Shown one piece after another: positions 58,756 to 64,000 of a DNA stretch of 64,000 nt. The position numbers and the translations under genes were made by a program. The notes under the pieces are model-generated. The model ran no database searches and was not told the DNA's origin. It worked only from the letters and a program-made list of their open reading frames with translations. The stretch is from Snowella sp. GTDB lineage: Bacteria > Cyanobacteriota > Cyanobacteriia > Cyanobacteriales > Microcystaceae. Numbering within the stretch: position 1 is the first letter of the stretch; every line of letters starts with the position of its first letter. The stretch spans positions 1 through 64,000 of the forward strand of contig QBMS01000007.1 of the NCBI GenBank assembly GCA_003249095.1, read 5' to 3'.

Positions 58756-60285
58756 ATGATTTTATCGTCAGGAAAAGTCTATCTGATCGGTGCAGGAGTA
58801 GGCGCGATCGCTTATCTCACCCTAAGAGGACAGCAATTTTTAAGCCAAGCAGAGGTCTTAATTTATGATGCCTTAGTGGATGAGTCGCTATTAAACCTTG
58901 TTCCAACGGATTGCTTACTCATTAACGTCGGAAAAAGGGGCGGTTTACCCAGTTGCTCCCAAACTGAGATTAATCAGTTATTAGTGACTCATGCTTTAGA
59001 CGGTAAACGGGTGATACGACTCAAAAGCGGTGATCCTTTTATTTTTGGTCGCGCTAATCCCGAAATTCAAGCTTTAAAAGAAAATAATTGTTTGTTTGAG
59101 GTGATTCCAGGCCTATCTTCGGCGATCGCGGCTCCGTTATTAGCGGGTATTCCTTTGACAGATAAAGATTTGAGCCAATGTTTTGTTGTCCTCACGGGGC
59201 ATGATCCCGAAAGCTTGAATTGGCAAGCCCTCGCCCAGATTGATACGTTGGTCATTTTAATGGGAGGAAAAACCCTACCGCGAATTGTGGAGTTATTACG
59301 GTCAAATTTGCGATCGCCTGAAACGCCTATTGCCATCATTAAAAATAGCGGTAGAACGGATCAACAGGTTTGGATTGGAACCTTAGCTGATATCGTAGAA
59401 AAAACTGACGGAATTACCCTTTCACCATCCGTTATCGTCATCGGAGCGGTGATTAATTTACGAACTATGGCCACGTCTTCTTACCCTTTAGCAGGAAAAA
59501 CGGTTTTAATTACCCGTGCGGCGGAACAATCCAGTCATTTTACTGAATTACTAACGGAACAGGGTGCTAATGTCTTAGAAATGCCCGCTTTGGTGATTCA
59601 ACCGCCCTCTAGTTGGCAAACCTTGGATGACGCGATCGCGGATTTATCTCGATTTCAATGGTTAATTTTAACTTCAGCGAATGGAGTAGAATACTTTTTT
59701 CAAAGATTACAAACACTAGGCAAAGATAGTCGAGCTTTAGCAGGATTAAAAATTGCAGTTGTCGGTAAAAAAACAGCAATAACTTTAAAACAATATGGTG
59801 TAAATGCGGATTTTATTCCCCCGAATTTTGTGGCTGATTCCCTAATCGAAACCTTTCCTGAAAACTTACTGGATCAAACGATTCTTTTTCCCAGGGTAGA
59901 AACAGGCGGTAGGGATATTTTAGTTAAACAATTAAGCGAAAAAGGCGCGAATATAACCGAAGTTCCTGCCTATCAATCGGGCTGTCCTGAATCTATGACT
60001 CCTGATATTTGGCAAGCCTTAATCAATCAAAAAATTGATATTATTACCTTTGCCAGTTCCAAAACCGTCCAGAATTTTTATACTCTCGTTAAACAACAAT
60101 TCAATTCAGATTCCCCAGAAGATTTATTAAAACTTTTAGAACCTATTTGTTTAGCCTCTATTGGCCCCCAAACCAGTCAAACGTGCCAACAACTTTTCGG
60201 TAGAGTCACCCTAGAAGCCGAAGAATATACCCTAGAGGGATTGACCACCGTATTAATAAATTGGTGTTTGAACTCGATTTTTTGA
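58756..60285 (+). CDS. cobA-hemD: Fused uroporphyrinogen-III C-methyltransferase / uroporphyrinogen-III synthase
   Basis: GKVYLIGAGVGAIAYLTLRGQQFLSQAEVLIYDALVDESLL..., RLKSGDPFIFGR, LVILMGGKTL; C-terminal AGKTVLITRAAEQSSHFTELLTEQGANVLEMPAL...LILTSANGVEYFFQRL. Confidence 0.95.
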   Translation: MILSSGKVYLIGAGVGAIAYLTLRGQQFLSQAEVLIYDALVDESLLNLVPTDCLLINVGKRGGLPSCSQTEINQLLVTHALDGKRVIRLKSGDPFIFGRANPEIQALKENNCLFEVIPGLSSAIAAPLLAGIPLTDKDLSQCFVVLTGHDPESLNWQALAQIDTLVILMGGKTLPRIVELLRSNLRSPETPIAIIKNSGRTDQQVWIGTLADIVEKTDGITLSPSVIVIGAVINLRTMATSSYPLAGKTVLITRAAEQSSHFTELLTEQGANVLEMPALVIQPPSSWQTLDDAIADLSRFQWLILTSANGVEYFFQRLQTLGKDSRALAGLKIAVVGKKTAITLKQYGVNADFIPPNFVADSLIETFPENLLDQTILFPRVETGGRDILVKQLSEKGANITEVPAYQSGCPESMTPDIWQALINQKIDIITFASSKTVQNFYTLVKQQFNSDSPEDLLKLLEPICLASIGPQTSQTCQQLFGRVTLEAEEYTLEGLTTVLINWCLNSIF

Positions 60286-60338
60286 ATTCCGATGGTACAA
60301 TGCAGATCACCTATAAACGATGCAATTGGTAGGCCAAC

Positions 60339-61454
60339 GTGGTTTTAACAACTCTTTCTTCCCCCCATCCGATTTCAACCGTCGAGAATAATCTTTTTCC
60401 CCTCACACCGCCCCAGGACACACCCGCTTTAAAAATTTGGCTTGCTCAATGGGTTGAACGGATTATTGCGGGAGAACGAATCGATAAGGAAACCGCGATC
60501 GCCCTCAGCCAAATTGAAGGTCAGGAAAATATTTTGGCATTGTGTGAAGCCGCCGATGGAATTCGCCATGCCTGTTGTGGCAATGTGGTTGATCTCTGTA
60601 GCATTATCAATGTTAAATCGGGAAATTGCTCGGAAAATTGCGGTTACTGTTCCCAATCTTCCCACCACCAAAGCCCCGATGCTCCCGTTTATGGGCTGAA
60701 AACCTCGGAAGAAATTCTTGCCCAGGCCAAAGCCGCCGCCGCTGCAGGAGCCAAACGCTTTTGTTTAGTGAGCCAGGGACGCGGGCCTAAGTATAATAGC
60801 CCCAAATCCCAGGAATTTGCAGAAATTTTAGCCACTGTCCGCCAAATCATTACCGAAACCCAGATCAAACCCTGTTGCGCCTTGGGGGAAGTTACCCTAG
60901 AACAGGCAGAAGAACTGAAAAAAGCGGGGGTCACTCGCTATAACCATAACTTAGAAGCCTCAGAACGTTTTTACCCTGAAGTTGTCACTACCCACACCTG
61001 GCAAGACCGCGTCAATACTATTAAAAATCTCAAATCCGTCGGCATTCAAGCCTGTACGGGGGGAATTTTAGGCATGGGGGAAACCTGGGAAGACCGCATT
61101 GATTTGGCCCTATCCTTGAGGGAATTAGAAGTCGAGTCCGTTCCCCTAAATTTACTCAATGCCCGCGAGGGAACCCCCTTAGAAGACCGCCACAAACTTG
61201 ATCCCTACGAGGCATTACAGGCGATCGCGATTTTCCGTTTCATCCTGCCCCAACAGATTATTCGCTATGCAGGCGGACGGGAAGCGGTCATGGGAAGCCT
61301 ACAAAACCTGGGCTTAAAAGCGGGAATTAATGCTATGCTGGTGGGCCATTACCTGACCACCCTGGGTCAACCGCCAGAACAGGATCAAGCCATGTTGCAA
61401 TCTTTAGGGTTAGAGGGGGGTGAAGCTCCAATTCCTGGTGAATATCAATCCTAA
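60339..61454 (+). CDS. bioB: Biotin synthase
   Basis: SGNCSENCGYCSQSSHH radical SAM CxxxCxxC, YNHNLEASERFYPEVVTTHTW; GTG start. Confidence 0.97.
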   Translation: MVLTTLSSPHPISTVENNLFPLTPPQDTPALKIWLAQWVERIIAGERIDKETAIALSQIEGQENILALCEAADGIRHACCGNVVDLCSIINVKSGNCSENCGYCSQSSHHQSPDAPVYGLKTSEEILAQAKAAAAAGAKRFCLVSQGRGPKYNSPKSQEFAEILATVRQIITETQIKPCCALGEVTLEQAEELKKAGVTRYNHNLEASERFYPEVVTTHTWQDRVNTIKNLKSVGIQACTGGILGMGETWEDRIDLALSLRELEVESVPLNLLNAREGTPLEDRHKLDPYEALQAIAIFRFILPQQIIRYAGGREAVMGSLQNLGLKAGINAMLVGHYLTTLGQPPEQDQAMLQSLGLEGGEAPIPGEYQS

Positions 61455-62097
61455 TTCCGATCAATCCGACCAAACAAACGAATTGCCGACTGAAACCGTC
61501 AAACTCTCTTTGTTAACTGAGGTTTTGTTGTCAGTAATTGGTTTGTTGCTGACCATTTTTAGTACATTTGCCGAAGCTTTTATTACCAATCCGCCCTGGG
61601 AATGGATGTCGAAAGGGGTTTATTCCCACTCGCTTGGAATCACCTATCAAATTGGTGCGGTTCTCTTGACAGGCTGTTTGGGAGGAAAAAATGTGGGTAT
61701 TATCTCCCAGGTCAGTTATATTTTGCTCGGTTTAGCCTGGCTGCCCATTTTTGCTCATGGTGGCGGCTGGGATTATTGGAAAGAACCGAGTTTTGGTTAT
61801 ATTTTAGGCTTTATTCCAGGGGCCTGGCTTTGTGGGATGATAGCTTTTCGTTCCAGAGCAAAAATTGAAAGCCTTGCCTTGAGTGCTTTGTTGGGTTTGG
61901 GAGTCATCCATCTTTCGGGAATTCTCTATCTGTTTATGTTAACAGGGCTTAAACTCAGCAATCCTCCTGTGTTAACCTGGGCGAATCTGTCCCAAGCTGT
62001 CCTCAACTATTCTATTTTGGCGTTACCTGGTCAAGGGATTTTGGTTTGCATGGTTGCTGTATTGGCATTTTTTATTCGTAAGGCTCTTTTTTATTGA
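61420..62097 (+). CDS. bioY: BioY biotin transporter S-component
   Basis: Multi-TM; YSHSLGITYQIGAVLLTGCLGGKNVGIISQVSYILLGLAWLPIFAHGGGWDYWKEPSFGYILGFIPGAWLCG; overlaps bioB 3' end. Confidence 0.9.
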   Translation: MKLQFLVNINPNSDQSDQTNELPTETVKLSLLTEVLLSVIGLLLTIFSTFAEAFITNPPWEWMSKGVYSHSLGITYQIGAVLLTGCLGGKNVGIISQVSYILLGLAWLPIFAHGGGWDYWKEPSFGYILGFIPGAWLCGMIAFRSRAKIESLALSALLGLGVIHLSGILYLFMLTGLKLSNPPVLTWANLSQAVLNYSILALPGQGILVCMVAVLAFFIRKALFY

Positions 62098-62248
62098 TTT
62101 TAAATTTTTTTATCAGTAACGTAAATTCTTGTTTTTCTGTCAGTATAAAAACAGCTAAATCAACTCTAAATTCTCCATACCTTAATCAGTCAGCGATCGC
62201 TGATTTAATTCTTGGTAAGCTGTTCATTATCTAAAATACATACAGATA

Positions 62249-62264
62249 AAGGGCTTAAGCCCTT
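62249..62264. repeat. Palindromic dispersed repeat, family A (AAGGGCTTAAGCCCTT)
   Basis: Perfect 16-bp palindrome; downstream TATGCAATCTAAATTTGTGACGG matches the 45903 copy's downstream TAATGCAATCTAAATTCGTAACAG. Confidence 0.7.
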
Positions 62265-62587
62265 GTTACAAGACTTGCAATAAAATCGTTATGCAATCTA
62301 AATTTGTGACGGATTAGGAACGCCAAAATACAGTTTCTATTCAGTATTAATGATTACAAAACTTACCTTAAAAAAAGACCTTGAAAAGAGATTAGAGTCT
62401 AGCGATCAGCAAATTCTTTTTTAGAGCGATAGAACAGTAATACATCAAAAAATAGCTAATAAAATCTATCTTTAGGGTTAAGTATGACAAGTTCCTGTAT
62501 GATTTACAAGTTAGCTGAAATTTGTTGAAAAAAAATACTACCTGGGAATCCTATTGATTATTGTAAAAATTAATCATTTTCGCAATA

Positions 62588-62655
62588 GATATCTCTAGAA
62601 ATAAAGAGTGCATGGATTGAAACCCTTGGTAGGGGCAATTCATGAATTGCTCTTA
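62588..62655. repeat. Palindromic dispersed repeat, family C
   Basis: ATATCTCTAGAAATAAAGAGTGCATGGATTGAAACCCTTGGTAGGGGCAATTCATGAATTGCTCTTA. Confidence 0.8.
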
Positions 62656-62716
62656 CTTAATTCTTGGAGATGTCTAATTGATACTTTCGTGTTATCGTTT
62701 GATCTATGGAAAATTT

Positions 62717-63571
62717 ATGTGGCTGAGAAATTCACTCTATTCAATTGCGTATCTAAACTTGCTCGTTTCCCATCTGGGGGCAATCTACTGTTTGGTCGTT
62801 GGTATATCTTTTAATGCTGCACTTTATTTATTAGTGACTTACATAGTAAGAATGCTTGCAACGACGGTTTTTTTTCATCGATTCATTTCTCATAAAAGCT
62901 TTTGTCCCGCCAATAGGTGGGTTACCTATATAGGGTGTTTCATCGCTTGCTCTGCTGGTCAGATGGGGCCGAGTTGGTGGAAAGTGCATCATCTTAATCA
63001 CCACAAATATACAGATACTAATGAAGATCCCCATAGTCCTATCGCTCCTCATAAAGGAATCATCGGTTTGTTGTATGCTGAATTTGCCTGGGTATTGGTT
63101 CCCAAGTATGCTTATCCCGATGAATTACCCATAGATATTGAAAATGATCCTATTTTAAAGCTGATGGATAGGCTTCATTTTATTCCGTCCTTAAGTCTTG
63201 CGTATCTGTCTCTATTAATGGGGGGAATGGACTTTTTTTTGGCTCTGTGTTTAAGTACAACTTTGCTATTTCATTCTAATGGTTTTCTGAACTCCATCGG
63301 TCATCTGTATGGAAAACAAGATTTCATGACCAAAAATAGTAGCCGAAATAATTCTTTTGTTGCCGTTCTGACTCTAGGAGATGGATGGCACAATAGTCAT
63401 CATGCTTTTCCAAAATCTGCGAGACACGGATATCAAGTTCGTCATGGTCGGATTGCGAAAGTGCCTGATCCAACATTTTGGTTAATTCAGTTAATGGGAA
63501 AATTGAAATTGTGTCATAGTATCATTGAGTATAGTGATGATTTTTTAGAAACCAAAATCAAACAAAAATAA
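62717..63571 (+). CDS. Fatty acid (acyl-CoA/acyl-lipid delta-9 type) desaturase
   Basis: Histidine boxes HRFISH, HHLNHH, HNSHH; probable start MWLRNSLYSIAYLNLL; track start 62678 uses TTG. Confidence 0.9.
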   Translation: MWLRNSLYSIAYLNLLVSHLGAIYCLVVGISFNAALYLLVTYIVRMLATTVFFHRFISHKSFCPANRWVTYIGCFIACSAGQMGPSWWKVHHLNHHKYTDTNEDPHSPIAPHKGIIGLLYAEFAWVLVPKYAYPDELPIDIENDPILKLMDRLHFIPSLSLAYLSLLMGGMDFFLALCLSTTLLFHSNGFLNSIGHLYGKQDFMTKNSSRNNSFVAVLTLGDGWHNSHHAFPKSARHGYQVRHGRIAKVPDPTFWLIQLMGKLKLCHSIIEYSDDFLETKIKQK

Positions 63572-63803
63572 TCACAGGTATTTTTAATGATCAATATTTC
63601 TCGATTATCCCTCAATAATCCTTCTCTACTCTATGGTGATCAAAGCATGAATACATTCGATGATCCTAATACTGAAATAAGGGTTCCTAAAAAGTTTTAT
63701 TGGGGATATTGAGATAATCCAGAGCTTATACAAATAACCCCAGAGGATTTTGTTAATGTATCTACTTGATTATTTTTAAGTAATTCTTATACCCGATTTG
63801 ATA

Positions 63804-64000
63804 ATGAAAAAAAATGCTATTTTTTGGATAGCAGCGATCGCGGGCATCCTGTTAGACCAACTGAGTAAAGCTTTAATTGCCTATTTCCTCCATCCTCCCG
63901 TAACAACCTTACCCATTCTACCCAATATTTTTCATTTAACCTATGTGGTCAATACAGGGGCCGCTTTTAGTCTTTTTCGAGGGGGAGCGGGTTGGCTAAA
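63804..64000 (+). CDS. lspA: Signal peptidase II, truncated by window end
   Basis: MKKNAIFWIAAIAGILLDQLSKALIAYFL...LTYVVNTGAAFSLFRGGAGWL (DQLSK and NTGAAFS motifs). Confidence 0.93.
   Translation, partial: MKKNAIFWIAAIAGILLDQLSKALIAYFLHPPVTTLPILPNIFHLTYVVNTGAAFSLFRGGAGWL

Noticed and set aside
62608-62814. 68-aa ORF overlapping the desaturase start
   Set aside because: Begins inside the family C repeat and runs out of frame into the desaturase; likely spurious.
63587-63715. Short ORF (MINISRLSLNNPSLLYGDQSMNTFDDPNTEIRVPKKFYWGY) between desaturase and lspA
   Set aside because: About 42 aa, no recognisable motif; cannot be supported as a gene.
1-64000. CRISPR arrays, rRNA operons, prophage
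   Set aside because: Looked for regularly spaced direct repeats, rRNA-like stretches and phage structural genes; none seen.

Overview
This 64 kb window is a chromosomal segment from a cyanobacterium. Support for that: the HIP1 octamer GCGATCGC recurs throughout, and there are cyanobacterial core genes (BciB/slr1923-type divinyl reductase, cobA-hemD fusion, Ycf51-like protein, ctaA/ctaB, apt, trpB, bioB/bioY, clpS, lspA) together with hps-type pseudopilins.

Main blocks:
(1) 1-17.4 kb: IS1-like transposase N-terminus at the edge, a Uma2 nuclease, then a large surface-glycan cluster. The cluster has a GT2, an 1164-aa double-GT4 protein, a 996-aa GT4+GT2 protein, two FkbM methyltransferases and three giant GT-C/PTPS-related membrane proteins.
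(2) 17.4-24.6 kb: GST, zinc-ribbon membrane protein, peroxiredoxin-like protein, aldo/keto reductase, tRNA-CAT, apt, orphan DppB-type permease, and a small conserved protein followed by a 165-bp partial tandem duplication.
(3) 24.8-29.7 kb: minor pseudopilin/HpsA operon.
(4) 30.7-50.2 kb: housekeeping and signalling genes, plus a HigB-like toxin next to an unusual antitoxin.
(5) 50.3-55 kb: accessory block with DUF6398, Fic, a Gly-rich/WD40/J-domain fusion and an orphan HicB.
(6) 55.3-64 kb: ctaB/ctaA, SWIM protein, cobA-hemD, bioB/bioY, fatty acid desaturase, lspA.

Three families of short palindrome-centred dispersed repeats sit in the intergenic regions. No CRISPR array or rRNA was seen.

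Best candidates for something undescribed: the chimeric HigA-like N-terminus plus tandem RHH antitoxin; the Gly-zipper/WD40/J-domain protein beside a Fic enzyme; the glycan cluster with a shared N-terminal membrane module; a three-repeat hypothetical protein; and a DUF5615 toxin apparently truncated by a palindromic repeat. All family calls come from reading the sequence; no database search was run.
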